64,000 nt of DNA. It comes from Bretschneidera sinensis (lineage: Eukaryota > Streptophyta > Magnoliopsida > Brassicales > Akaniaceae). Where the stretch lies: positions 126,451,536 through 126,515,535 of the forward strand of contig CM043699.1 of assembly GCA_023935145.1 (NCBI GenBank). Reading direction: 5' to 3'. How positions within the stretch are numbered: position 1 is the first letter of the stretch; each line of letters begins with the position of its first letter. Of the stretch, positions 23,889 through 34,905 are shown piece after piece. A program made the translations under genes and the position numbers. Below the pieces are notes generated by a model that did no database searches, was not told the origin of the DNA, and was given only the letters and a program-made list of their open reading frames with translations.

Positions 23889-24560
23889 CTACCAATGCAT
23901 GGGAGTTGAAGAATTTCCCACCGCAAACTGTTCCTTTGGGTTAGGCTCAGGTTGACTGGGGAACTCTCCTTCCTCTCCTTCACCCACGTAACTTGTGATC
24001 TGATCAATTTGACTCTCTAGTGTGGCAATCCCTTGGGTGTTTTCTATTGTTGCACTCATCACTTCACTCATAGATTGGCTAGTCATTTTCATGAAATCAT
24101 TGAGAGCGTCCTCCAATGACTGTGAAACCGACGCTGGTGCTTGAATGGGAGCTTGGTAAGCAGGTGATGGTGCTGGATAAGCTGAGTGACTGTAACTTGG
24201 AATTGGTGGAGGAAATTCGGGAGTGTATTGATTGTGAGCATGGTAAGGGGCTCCTCCCTGATTCATTGGTTGGTTCTGCTCCCATAAAAAATTAGAGTGG
24301 TCCCACCACCCTAGATTGTATGTTTCGGAGCAAGATCTATTTGATTGCCAATAACAGTCATTGAAAGCATTCATTTGTTCTATAGGATACTTGGCACAAG
24401 CCGGCATTGATGGGCAATTCTGTGCTAGATGCATGGGACTAGCACAGATGGAACAACTTTCAACATTGAAAGTGTTGCCAAAATTGAGGGACGGGCCGGT
24501 CATTTTAATGAAATCCTTGAGGGCGTCCTCTAAAGACTGTGAAACCGGTGCTGGATTCAT
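23889..24560 (-). pseudogene. Element C gag without capsid
   Basis: A 223-residue frame. It starts with PAPVSQSLEDALKDFIKMTG, a copy of a segment found again near residues 145-165 (ASVSQSLEDALNDFMKMTSQ), where it is in its normal position as in element F. The capsid domain that should precede the zinc knuckle is missing. The CCHC knuckle CSICASPMHLAQNC is intact. The C-terminal part matches F up to QPEPNPKEQF. The ATG at 24558-24560 lies 86 bp from the PBS. Confidence 0.85.
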
Positions 24561-24672
24561 TATATGATTTTTTTTTTTAACAAAAAGATAACTAACTAGT
24601 AGAAAAATAAAAACATTTTAGACCAAAAATTTTCACAAACCAAACAATTCCCCGGCAACAACACCAAAAACT

Positions 24673-25905
24673 TGTTGTGAGTTTTAATTTACTCGCAAGC
24701 GCACGAGTCGTTTGCAGTATAGCGTTGTGCAAGTGCGAGGTCGAATCCACAGGGAATTGCGTTGTGAAAATATAATTTTTAATCTAAACTAACTTTATCT
24801 TAACCTAGTTCCGAATTTTGAATGATAATTTGCAAAACAAATTAAAACTAAATTAAATTGATTTAAAATCTAATAATTAAAAACACTAAGGTTTCCGAAT
24901 CCACCCCACCAAAGTTAAGCATATATGTTCTAAAAATATAGCCTATCAAAACATTCTATGAATCCAACTATAAGACAAAAAACAAAGAATATCCCAACTA
25001 AACCAAAAGCACCCAATGTATCCGCTCTCAACAAATCACAAAGGGAATCCAATTTAATCGAAAAGCATTCAATGTATCCATCAGATGAAACACAAAGAAA
25101 ATCCAACAGACAATTTAAACTCAATCAATTATAAGATTTACTCAAATAATTGACAGAATATTTATACTAAAAATTGTCAGATTTGTACAAGCAAATCTGA
25201 ATTACTACGCCAAACAACGGCGGGACTTCATCTTCAACCTTAGCTGAAGAGTCTAGCCGCTCATAACTATAAAACTATAATAAAAAGTGCTAAACATTTA
25301 AACTAAAACAACAGAATATAAAGAAATAAATAAACAACTTTACATGGGAGAAATTCCACTCGCTGACGGGTGGTGCTTCCCCTCGTGGTAGCAATGCCTT
25401 CGGGATCCACCAGAATGCTAGCAGACGTCCACCGGTAAACACCAAAGTGGCTCAGGAATTGTACACTGAATTATGAAGTCAAATGGTGTTTATATAGGAG
25501 AAGTCACGGAGCACTGCAGGTTTCAGATTCGATGTGGGATACTGGCCCGAGTGCGCTCGATCGCAGAATGATGCGATCGATCGCATGTGTGCTCGATCGT
25601 ATGTCTCGTGCGCACGATCGCATGTCTGTTACGATCGATCGCAGACGCACTGAACAACAACTATTTCGATGTGGGATGTTGACTTTGCACTTGTTCATAG
25701 GCGGGTGCGCTCGATCGCATATCTCGTGCAATCGAGCGCAATGTCTCCAGAAGCTTCAAATCTCCTGAAATGCTTCATTTTCTCCACAAACCTGTAAAAA
25801 TACACAAAACACAAGAAAGACGTAAAATAAAGTAAAATACTACTAACTAAGATCATAACAAATATAAGTTAAGGGTCTAAAATATGCAATATTTAAGACT
25901 CATTA
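24673..25905 (-). repeat. Element C right (5') LTR
   Basis: Starts TGTTGTGAG at 24673, ends CATTA at 25905. TATA (minus) near 25488-25500; CGATCG array at 25550-25740. Confidence 0.92.
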
Positions 25906-25924
25906 GTTGGACACACCTGTGTCA

Positions 25925-25998
25925 GATTCCCACCATGGAACTAATTTCTTGTTTCCTTTTGAATTGCTAGAGACTAGCAATAAACTAGTTGGGGGTTG
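25925..25998 (+). promoter_or_regulatory. End of element A 3' UTR with polypurine tract
   Basis: This sequence resumes element A after D. The purine tract CTAGTTGGGGGTTG (25985-25998) directly abuts the right LTR and would prime plus-strand DNA synthesis. It is homologous to 40797-40876 of element E. Confidence 0.85.
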
Positions 25999-27296
25999 TG
26001 ATAAGAGCCATAAAATGCACCTCAAAGATGTTTAATTGTTAGCATTTTATGATTCTTCTTGGTCTTTATTGCACTCTTTCATGTTGATAACTCTTAAGTA
26101 ATATCATTGGACTACTAACTTATTCAAGTACATTTTCAGGTGTTTTGAGTCCAAAAAAGAGAAGAAGTGATCATTGTTTAAAAAGCACCAAGGGTCCATG
26201 CACGACGAAGCAAAAGAATGGCTACGGAGAGGCAAAGCATGAAGATTATCAGCAAAAAGGCCAGCACCGTGGTGCTACTCAGCAGCATCGCGGTGCCCAG
26301 AAACATGCATGTTATGAACAACCAGCCAGCACCGTGGTGCTCCTCAATAGCACCACAGCACCTAGAAGGTCGCCCATTCCAGCTTATGCCTAGCGCTGCG
26401 GCGCTCCCCAGCAGCACCGCAGCGCGCTCACGTATTTACATCTCCGAGTTAGACTTTAATTAGGGTTTTTAAACACTAGATTAAACCCAAGAATACCCTT
26501 GGTCTTTTGTACTATAAATAAGACACTTAGGGTTTAAGAGAGGAAATCTTGGCTGTGAGCAGAGACCTAGAAGTTGAAGACAGTAACTTTCATCCACAAA
26601 AGAGTATAGCCATGAACACCATGGCTAACTAACTTCCAAGCAAGGCAAAAGGATGAATCCCTAGGTGTAGTTGTTCCTATCTATCCTTATTGGGTTCAGT
26701 TGTAATAAGAATTTATTATCAAACATTGTCATGATTTACTTCTTTATCTAATTATAAGATTTTATCTATTCCAGTGATTGTATCTTTTCCTTGATATAAC
26801 TTTAGTCATGCTTCTTTTATATCAAGATTATTAGGTATAATTGAGTTCGGTAAGTCTAGCCTTTAGGTTTATCCATTACTGCAATATTGTCAACAAAGAT
26901 ATAGTATCGTTTCTTGATAAATCTATAGGATAGATCATACATGCATGAATCGGAAATAAGAAGTATTTCATTACAATCATTTTAGGGTTTACACATGTTC
27001 TCATTGAATATTTTTCGATTGCATGTTTGGGATGTGAAACGTGCAATCGAGATAAAAGCAACTGAATCAAGTTAGGATTAGGATAACGAACCCAGGGAGG
27101 ATTCTCGGATCCTTGTTGCCTCTCTATTATATTTCACAAACCTACATAATTACTTCATCATCAATTTCATATTCTTTACTTATTATATCGTCTCATATTA
27201 AAGTTTACATCTTTCTTTATAGTTAAACTTGTTTCCCTGTGGAATCGACACCCCAAAGCTGTGCTACAACAACCGCGTATGTTTTGGGCGTAATCA
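25999..27296 (+). repeat. Element A right (3') LTR
   Basis: 1298 bp, TGATAAGAGCC...GTAATCA. It matches the left LTR but has single copies of the 103-bp and 57-bp segments duplicated there, and about 22 bp more in the palindrome cluster (26261-26435). TATA at 26511-26522. Followed by the target duplicate CTCCC. Confidence 0.92.
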
Positions 27297-27301
27297 CTCC
27301 C

Positions 27302-28040
27302 CAATGTGACACATTTGGTCAAATAAATTATTTATCTAATAATTCTTGAAGCTGAACTTTCTACTCTCTCAATTCAACAGGTGTCATCCTGTAAAGTTCT
27401 ATAGATATATGAGCTGCATCTGAAATAACATCAATAGAAAATTCAATCTCTCTATTGGAAGATAATATAGACAACTCATTAGAAAATGCATCTGGACAAT
27501 CTGTTTCCACTAATATTTCTTCTAACTTCCTACTTTCATTTCTAGAATCTACCATATACGCCAAATTCCCCTTATAACCTTTTCTCAATCATTTACGAGT
27601 AGTTAGGGCAAAAATAAGATAATTTGCAAGTATCTTACGTTCTCCCTGAAAATTAAATTCCTCCAGTCCAGGTATCCTGAACACCACATTCTTCCTATAA
27701 TATTCCACCCAAGTATAATATGCAGACAACCAATTCATCCCCAAAATCAGATCAAAATCTATTATATCTAAAGGTAATAAATCAACTTCAACTCCATATC
27801 AACCATATTAATCACACAACCCCGATAAATATTTCTGACTACCACTCTATCCCTAGTAGGATCCTCAATAATAACATTATGCATCAAAGGATTAACACAA
27901 ACATCAATAGACTTCATAAATAGACTAGATGCAAATGAATGGGCTGCACCAAGATTAATCAACAATCTAGCAGGTCTATCAAAAAGAGATATCATATCCA
28001 TACCAACATCAAGAGTCGCATGTGCATCCTGCTGGGTCAA
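27302..28040 (-). pseudogene. Element B protease and RT N terminus
   Basis: 27768-28040 encodes the retropepsin-like part (segment RPARLLINLGAAHSFASSLF); the expected catalytic Asp of the D-x-GA motif reads Asn. 27361-27588 encodes the PR-RT linker (DAFSNELSILSSNREIEFSI, ending YRMTPVELRE) that precedes RT in chromoviruses. Between them and on to 27302 the frame is broken. RT continues at 5192 on the far side of element A. Confidence 0.82.
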
Positions 28041-29500
28041 AGTATAAACTCTATTATCTTTGGGTTGTGACTGACTACCTCATCCTCTTTCAACAACTAG
28101 CCCTCTATCTTTGCCTCGCATACTCCCTAATCCACCACTTTTCTCCATCTATTTCCTCCTAGCACCTCTAGCACTCACCTCAACAGATCTCCCAAATAGA
28201 CAATCTACACTGATATGTCCACCTTCTCCACATACAAAGCACATCAAAGTTAGACAATTTTAGGATAGATGTTTTATATGATTACACCTATAGCAAACTC
28301 TAGTCTCTCTATCATACATCATACTACCACCTCCCTTGGGTGGCACACTCCCACCTCTACCATAACCTCCAGCTCCCATAGGCTGTCTCCCAAATCTAGG
28401 GTCCCACCAACTGAACTCTAAGTTACAAAAGCTATAGATCTAACCTACTCCCAACTCTACATCATAGGTCCCTATAACAAAGAACACCCCCTCTGGGGTG
28501 GTCTCCTACCATGCACACTTATATTTCCACCACCTCTAGATCCCTTAGGTTTAGATCTCTTCAACCATTTTCTTCTACCTTTGGGCTCCACTACATCTTT
28601 CTAAAATCTAAAGTGCTCTATCCATCAACATAGCATAATTCACATGTCTTATATATGAAAGTTTAGATTGATTTCAAAGTTTAATCCATCTAAGAATCTC
28701 TCGCACTTCCTCTCCTCTGTATGTATCAACTCCGATGCAAACCTCAACAAAGCTATAAATCTTTTATCATACTTAGCCACAGTCAACATGTTCTACCTCA
28801 AATGAATAAATCTCTCTCTTGTTATACTCTAAAGGTATATAAGAAATATTTATCAAAGAAAACCTCTTTAAACCTACTCCAGGTTAAGGGTCTATCAACT
28901 TTTTTACTCAGCCTAAGAAAAATATCTTCTCACCATTCAGCAGCCTCACCTTTTAATTTAAATGAAGCAAAGGCAAGCCTTTGGCTATTAGTTACTAGCA
29001 ATATACCAAATAATCTCTCAACATGTTTCACCCCATAACTCAGCCTCTGAAGGATTTATAGATCCTTTAAATGACGGAGGATTAAACTTAATGAATCTAA
29101 TAAAGCAGTCTCATTGAATCTCATGTGCAAACTCACCCTCTCCCTCCTAAACATCTCATCTCATTGGACTTACAATCATATCAAGTTATGCTTTAATTCT
29201 CTCATCCAGTCTCCTCTGTAAACTGTCACCTCTATCTTCTATTACATTCATTCTATCTAAAGCACGATTAAAAGCCTCTCTTAGTTCATCTCTCCTAACA
29301 TAAAGTTATCTTCTACCTCTACTAGTACTAATTTTACTATCAACATGTTTCCTTGTAGAAATCACTAACTCAACCTCCATCTCAGTCTCAGCTTTTTTAA
29401 ATATTGGGGGCCTACCACACTCTCTTTGATTCAGTACTTTATCTCAAGGTCTGGCACGTCTATGTGGCATCCTCAAACTCTGCATTATAATATAATATTT
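28041..29500 (-). pseudogene. Element B gag, heavily decayed
   Basis: There is no long ORF. Minus-strand translations retain chromovirus gag fragments: a capsid region near 28830-29100 (PPSFKGS-like, then LAFASFKLKGEAAEW) and a zinc-knuckle region near 28200-28300 (CFVCGEGGH-like). Many stops are present. Start codons near 29470-29490 (MPHRRARP) fit the usual gag start after the PBS. Confidence 0.65.
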
Positions 29501-29556
29501 TTAATCCTTCACTTTCTTACTTTTTATATGCAGTCTGCAGAATCATAAAACCTAAT

Positions 29557-29568
29557 GCTCTGATACCA
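29557..29568 (-). promoter_or_regulatory. Primer-binding site of element B
   Basis: Minus-strand TGGTATCAGAGC, the classic initiator tRNA-Met complementary PBS of plant gypsy elements, 4 bp from the LTR at 29573. Confidence 0.85.
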
Positions 29569-29572
29569 AAAT

Positions 29573-29716
29573 TATAACGACCCATCCCGGGTTGGCCTGC
29601 CCAAGACGATATCGCCACATTTTTTATCCAAGAATGACATATATACAACAATATAATACATCGATTGAAAATACATATGCATCAAGTCCTTAACTCTTCT
29701 CAAAGAAGATACACCA
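29573..29716 (-). repeat. Element B 5' LTR, first 144 bp only
   Basis: It starts TATAACGACCCATCC (a TG-to-TA change at the terminus relative to related LTRs that start TGTAATGACCCATCC). It is interrupted at 29717 by another LTR; the remainder must lie beyond the window. Confidence 0.65.
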
Positions 29717-32115
29717 TGTAATGACCCATCCTCGGGTGGGCCTTACCCAATGAGATATCATTACCTTTTAGTCCTGAGCACCTCGACCTACATATAATCA
29801 CATATAATTTACCAAGAATACACACATTCACTAAAAAATCACAAGTTCATATGATTACAAATTTATAATTACAATACAACAAACTTAACATTTGACATAA
29901 GTGAAAGAAAACCTTCCCCTACTATAATGTTCTTTTATAATAGCTAATCCCAACCCCAAATTTAAAACTCCTATAAGGACTCTTAAAGCTGAGGATGTCG
30001 CCGTAGAAAACTTTAATTAAGAATTCTTTCTACTTTGATTCTCAAGTCTTAATAATTACATGAAAAGTTAGCAACAATAAAGGAGTGAGCTAAAAAGCTC
30101 AGTGAGATACACCTTATGAGAAGTAATCGCATTGGAGGAATTGTCTTTTTAATTTTTAACTAAAACATATGATTTAGTGAAACTTCTAGGTACAAGAAAT
30201 ATCTTTCTTAATTATCCTCTAATTATTCCTTTAAGTTTCCTCCAAGTATTTTTCTGTACTTCATACAATTAAATAACCATTACACTAGGGTTCACAAACT
30301 TCTTAACTCATAAACTATATACTAGTCTTAATACAATAACAAAGCACAAGGATAAGTAATCAGAGAAAATCTCATTTCAACACCTTATATATCCATAACA
30401 ACTATTATGCTTTTTTATCTGGGCCAAGTACAAAACACGCCCCTCATGGGCCAATCATACCACACGCCCCTCATGCGCCATTTATAAAACACGCCCTTCC
30501 TGGGTCGTCATACAACATGCCCTTCATGGGCTATTCATCTAAATATATCCATGAAATATAATGCCATGCTATATGATACAACGTAATAAATGCACAATCA
30601 ATCACTACCCCTCACTGGGCTATATCATAATCACCAAGACGTCTCCCCACGTACAGGTACATCAAATCATCATATAATAATATCAAATCTTCGGAACCCC
30701 CTTGATCAAGCTGAGTCATACTCATCCAATATCTATTCGGTACCCTTACACCTCTTGTGGGAAGGGACCTACCGGCCTCACCCATCACTTGTCCATCAAT
30801 AATATATCGCCAAACAAGGTTATAATGCAAATGCATGAAGTGATGTATACAAGCAATCATAAATCGTTCACATTGCATTTCATACAAATTCAACCAAGCA
30901 TATTCATTACAATTCCACATATCCCAAATCCTCAATACAATCACCTTGAATCATTTTCAAGACTCATATCTTAAACCTTTATTTCCAAATCTATACCAAT
31001 TCCTCATATTACTAATTTTTACTATCTTCATACCATAATCTATATATGTAATGTTTATAAATTTCTAAGGTTTGTATTCATCAAGGTAGATCATATTATA
31101 TTTCATCATCCTTTATTTCTCAATTAACATATATTTTAAATACGTATACTAAAGGTAAGCCGTACTCACCTTGTTACGCGATATTACTACTTCCTTGCCT
31201 CTCAAGGATTTTTCCATTAATAGCTAGGAATGAATAAAACTTAATTTCATTACTTCAAATCATTTAAAAGAATCTTTAGCAACCTCAAGGTATTTTTCAC
31301 ACTTTAAATAGCAAGAGCGCACTTTGTGCGAAACCAAAAGTCAAAGAAATCGAGGCTTAAAGCCGTTTTTCAAATCATCTATCTTGAATCTCAAAAATAC
31401 TTTAATTTTATGAATACTAACATTTTTAAAGGTGTTTTAATCATACTTCAAATGTATATAAACATTATAATTATTTTGGAAACATTTTATATTCAAAAAC
31501 TAAGGAGAAAAGTCATTTTTTAGAAAAATCAGCATGATCCAGTCGACTGAGTACTTTATCCAGTCGACTAAAAAACCTCCAGAAACATTCTGCCCCTTTA
31601 CTCAATTGACTTGTACTATGACTCAGTCGACTAAGTTCTTTAGGAATAGCATGAAAGCCTAATCGAAAATTCATCTTTCCCCCAAAATTTCTTCTTAATT
31701 TCAAAAGATTCTTTCAATTGTTCAAAAACACAAGTTTTCTAAGGGTTGAAGTTGAAAATCTCACATTATCTAAGAGAAAATTTGAACCCAAAGCTCACTA
31801 AACAACCAATTTTGTACAAAACCCTCCTTTTGAAACAAACCCATTTTCTTCAAGTTTTTTCTTGAGAAAATCTTCAATATAACAACTCAAAAACATAAAC
31901 TCTTAGAGAAATCAACACAATTGATGATTAAAAAAAAAGAAAACAAACTTTTACTTTGAGTTTTGCAAGAAAACTCCCAACTTTTCCTTCCCATTTTTCT
32001 CTTCCTTCTCCTCTTCTCTTTTTCTCTCTTTCTCTTTTTTTTCATCTCTTTCTCTCCTCTCATTTTCGATGATTCTAGAGAAATCAAGTATAAAGTTTTG
32101 GATTCTCTCCCCTTC
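29717..32115 (-). repeat. LTR I: Tekay-type LTR, interrupted by element G
   Basis: It starts TGTAATGACCCATCCTCGGG, the outer terminus of a minus-strand LTR. No matching ATTACA end appears before element G begins at 32116, so its other end should lie beyond G. It contains a tandem repeat (30425-30540) and CAGTCGACT motifs (31550-31640). ORFs inside (30612-30974, 31326-31523, 31887-32148) are AT-rich chance frames. Confidence 0.6.
30425..30540. repeat. Short tandem repeat in LTR I
   Basis: About four imperfect units of 27-30 bp built around ACGCCCCTCATGGGCCA. They resemble in layout the 36-bp array in solo LTR K but differ in sequence. Confidence 0.75.
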
Positions 32116-34885
32116 TGTAGACACCCAATTTCATTCCAAATTTTTTAAATGAACCACGCACGGGTTCCTATGATGAATCTTTGATCCTAGTGTGCTCAGA
32201 CTTGGTATATGAAAAAGTTTGGATTTAATTGGGGAGTAAGAGCAATTGCAAGACCCTTTTGTTCAATCCATTTAATTCACTTTAGGTTTAAATCAATTGG
32301 ACCATATTTAATTCAAGTAATCCAAGATCAAAGTCTTCATTTAAATTTTGACCCAATCCAAAACCCACTAAAGCCCATTGACCTTTCCTAAGTCCATACA
32401 ATTTTGGCCCAAATTTCAAGCCCAAAAATACTTCTAATTTTTAAGGATGAACTTCTAATTTCACCCTCCACTTGACACTCCTTGATTGATTCACTTTTCT
32501 CAAAGTAAAAGTTACTTTTTTACAACAAAAAAGATGTCTCTCTCCTCTCCTTATGTGGCTGGCCATAATGAAGAATTTTTACTCCTCCTTTTTTTTATTG
32601 AACTCACCTTTCTCTCTTAGGTTTCCTCATATTATTTTGTACCAAATGCTACATTTTTTCCACATAAAACAAGACTTTCTTCACCTAAAAACAGCAATAA
32701 TGCACTTACAAAGTAGATGATTTTTCTCTCTCTTTGGACAACCGTGTGTACCAAAAAGAGAGAGTTTCTCTTTTTCTCATTTTGCTTAGTTAATTAAATA
32801 TTACCTTATTAGGCTTCTACCCTTTCCTAAATGCCAAATACCAAATTTTTCTACCTAAAAAACAATAGTTTTTTTAGAGTATGAAGCCTACTTTTGGTTT
32901 GTAAATGCACACATTTTTTCCTTAAGCTTTTCCACTTTATTATATGTTAAAAACCAAATAAAAATTGTGTTTCCCCCCTTAATGGCCGTCCAAACCAAGG
33001 AGAAATTCTCCTCATTTTTTTGCTTTTGCTTTTGGTTTATTGAAAACACTTCAAAATGTACTTTCTTGCTCACCTTTTTTGCAAACCTTCTTCTTCACTT
33101 TCTTTTCACCTAAAAAAAAACCATCACTCTTCCCCATGGCCAGCCACCTAATAGATTTTTCCTTCTCACTTTTTAATTGGTTTACAGCACCTCACTTCTC
33201 TAGCCCTACCTTTACACACCAAAAGTGAAACACCTTTTTCATCTCAAAAGTTGAAACTACTTTTCTCTTTCCCTATATGACCAGCCATGTGCCTTCATTT
33301 CACCCATTATTTTGTTTTTTTAATCTCTTAGCCAACCCTTGCTCCTCATATAAATACCTCCCTTTGATTAAAACAGAACAAAAAGACACAACACTAAGGC
33401 AAAGTAATGTAAAAAAGAAAGAAAAGAGAGAAAGTTTAGAGAGAAAGAAAGCAGTGAGAAAAGAGAGAAAAAGGGAGAAGAGTAGGAAGATCAAAGAGAG
33501 GAATATAACAAAAGAGAAGAGAATGTTCAAGAAAGGTGAGAAATGAGCAAAGAGTGAAACACAAAAGAAGAACTAGTGAGAGTTCTTCATCATTTTCGGC
33601 CACCTTTTGTTTTTTGGTCTTCTAATCTTCATTAGAATCATTCTTTCAACTTCACAAAGTCCATAAGAGCACAAGTATCTCCGAGAATAATTTTCTTTAG
33701 CCAAAGAAGGTTTATTAATTTTATACTTTTTACAAAATAAATTGCTAGCATGATTCATGTGTTTATACCACCATGAAAATAGACTAGATTAATTTAGATC
33801 ACTTAAAAAGTTTTATCTTAAGATAATTACTAGTTTCTTAACATTTTATTTTTTACTAGTTATATATATTTCTTTAGTTAGCTAGTAGTCATATGCATTC
33901 TCTTCATTAAATGCAATGTTAATTTAACAGTAATTTTAAAGTTCTTTCCTTTAGTTTAGTACCTTAAGAATTTTAATATTCTCTAAGTTGGATGTTTTAT
34001 TTTAAGTTGTCATTAATTACATGTGAACTTTAATTCTTCAAAAAGAATTTTGGGCCTTCTTTGGCCCATTAAAAATGTTACTAGTTACTAGTTATTTTGA
34101 ATCTCATCTTTAAGGTAGTTTAGTTTAAATCTATTTAGCTTAATTCCTTTTTTTTTTTAAACTTGTCTAGTTTAAAGTAGCTTAGTTTAATTCATTCTAT
34201 TCAGTCTTCAAGTTTGAGTCATCTAGTTTAAAATAATTTAATCTCGATACATCTAGTTTAACTTACATAATTAATCCACTTAGTTTAAATGCACCCACTT
34301 TAATTCACTTCTCATCCATACTTTGCAAGTAGTTTTTATATATTTTTCTTCATAGTCCAAGAAAATTTATTTCTTTTATATACTTACTTTTACTGCATCA
34401 CTTTACAATTAATATTTGGTGCTACTTTGTTTGAATAAAAATTCCAAAATGTGTGATTGGTTTTATTATTATGATAATGATACTTGAATTAAAATTTCAA
34501 TTAATTCCCTTGAAACACAAGGGGCTAGACTTTGGTCTAAGTAAGAGAGAGAGAGCTTTAAATTCGTACTCTTTTGCACCAAAATCTCTCGAGCTTTGAA
34601 ATTTCTCATGTAGACCATTGACAAGGGATTTGACCCCCTTCAAGATCAAATGGTGGCTCCTTACCTATCATCCTTGCTTTATGCTTAGATGACAAACGAC
34701 CCATTGTCTAATACATGAAAAGCGCACCCATCATGGGAGCCACTTTAATACTTATAAAGGGTATTAGACTTGGTAGGTTTCACTCATTTTTTGTTGGCTT
34801 ACTCATATCCACCTTATTTAATGTGAGTGGCCTTGGGTAATGAGCCGAATGCATAGGCCTCGGGCAAAAAATAGCGATACCTACA
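32116..34885 (+). repeat. Element G 5' LTR (2.77 kb)
   Basis: TGTAGACACCC...GATACCTACA. It contains a TATA box (CATATAAATACC, 33347-33358) followed by a purine-rich GA stretch (33405-33540), probably the transcribed leader. The rest is AT-rich noncoding sequence. ORFs such as 33277-33546 are low-complexity frames of the GA stretch. Confidence 0.85.
33347..33358 (+). promoter_or_regulatory. TATA box of element G LTR
   Basis: CATATAAATACC preceded by a CT-rich stretch; transcription is expected about 30 bp downstream, before the GA-rich segment. Position in the LTR is plausible but not tested. Confidence 0.5.
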
Positions 34886-34887
34886 GT

Positions 34888-34905
34888 TGGCGACTCTACT
34901 GAGGA
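34888..34905 (+). promoter_or_regulatory. Primer-binding site of element G
   Basis: TGGCGACTCTACTGAGGA, 2 bp after the LTR, close to the tRNA-Arg-type PBS known in Ogre elements. Confidence 0.8.

Larger units (their letters stand above)
20296..25905 (-). mobile_element. Element C: non-autonomous Athila derivative
   Basis: LTRs 20296-21565 (1270 bp) and 24673-25905 (1233 bp); TSD GTTGG at 20291-20295 and 25906-25910. The outer right terminus is CATTA in place of CATCA. The minus-strand PBS is at 24647-24665 (TGGTGTTGTTGCCGGGGAA). The internal domain is 3.1 kb: a gag without capsid, a pol without protease and only the first third of RT. The LTR backbone and 3' UTR are clearly related to element F. 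It needs proteins from a relative. Confidence 0.92.
15685..25924 (-). mobile_element. Element D: CRM-like chromovirus lacking integrase core
   Basis: The LTRs are 15685-16455 and 19587-20295 plus 25911-25924; the right one is split by element C. The TSD GATTC lies at 15680-15684 and 25925-25929. The PBS (tRNA-Met type, TGGTATCTGAGCT on the minus strand) is at 19571-19583. The internal region is only 3.1 kb: gag, PR, RT/RNase H and a stub of the integrase C terminus. Gag and PR-RT motifs look most like the CRM group of plant chromoviruses, by memory of family motifs. It is non-autonomous. Confidence 0.88.
5193..27296 (+). mobile_element. Element A: Athila-lineage LTR retrotransposon with env-like third ORF
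   Basis: The LTRs are 5193-6627 and 25999-27296, both TG...CA, flanked by the 5-bp duplication CTCCC (5188-5192, 27297-27301). The PBS is at 6633-6650 and the polypurine tract at 25985-25998. The internal order is gag, PR, RT/RNase H, IN, then a GC-rich repeat array with TATA, then an env-like ORF and a long 3' untranslated region. The last is interrupted by element D (15685-25924). Without D the element is about 11.9 kb, normal for Athila. All reading frames contain stops or frameshifts. Confidence 0.93.
1332..29716 (-). mobile_element. Element B: Tekay-like chromovirus (Ty3/gypsy), split by insertions
   Basis: This is the outermost recognisable element. Reading on the minus strand, a tRNA-Met-type primer-binding site (29557-29568) follows LTR sequence (29573-29716). 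Then come degenerate gag, protease, the first part of pol (27302-29568), and, after the 22-kb insertion of element A, the rest of RT, RNase H, integrase and a chromodomain (2548-5192). A 5-bp duplication CTCCC at 5188-5192 and 27297-27301 marks the insertion of A. The C-terminal chromodomain-like segment and the order PR-RT-RH-IN place it in the chromovirus branch. Every domain carries stops or frameshifts, so it cannot move on its own. Its 5' LTR is interrupted at 29717. Confidence 0.85.

Noticed and set aside
30612..30974. Opposing ORFs of 110 and 90 codons in LTR I
   Set aside because: Overlapping on both strands inside an LTR, no family resemblance.
33277..33546. ORF of Lys/Glu-rich sequence in the Ogre LTR
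   Set aside because: Translation of a GA-rich leader stretch; the opposite strand is equally open.
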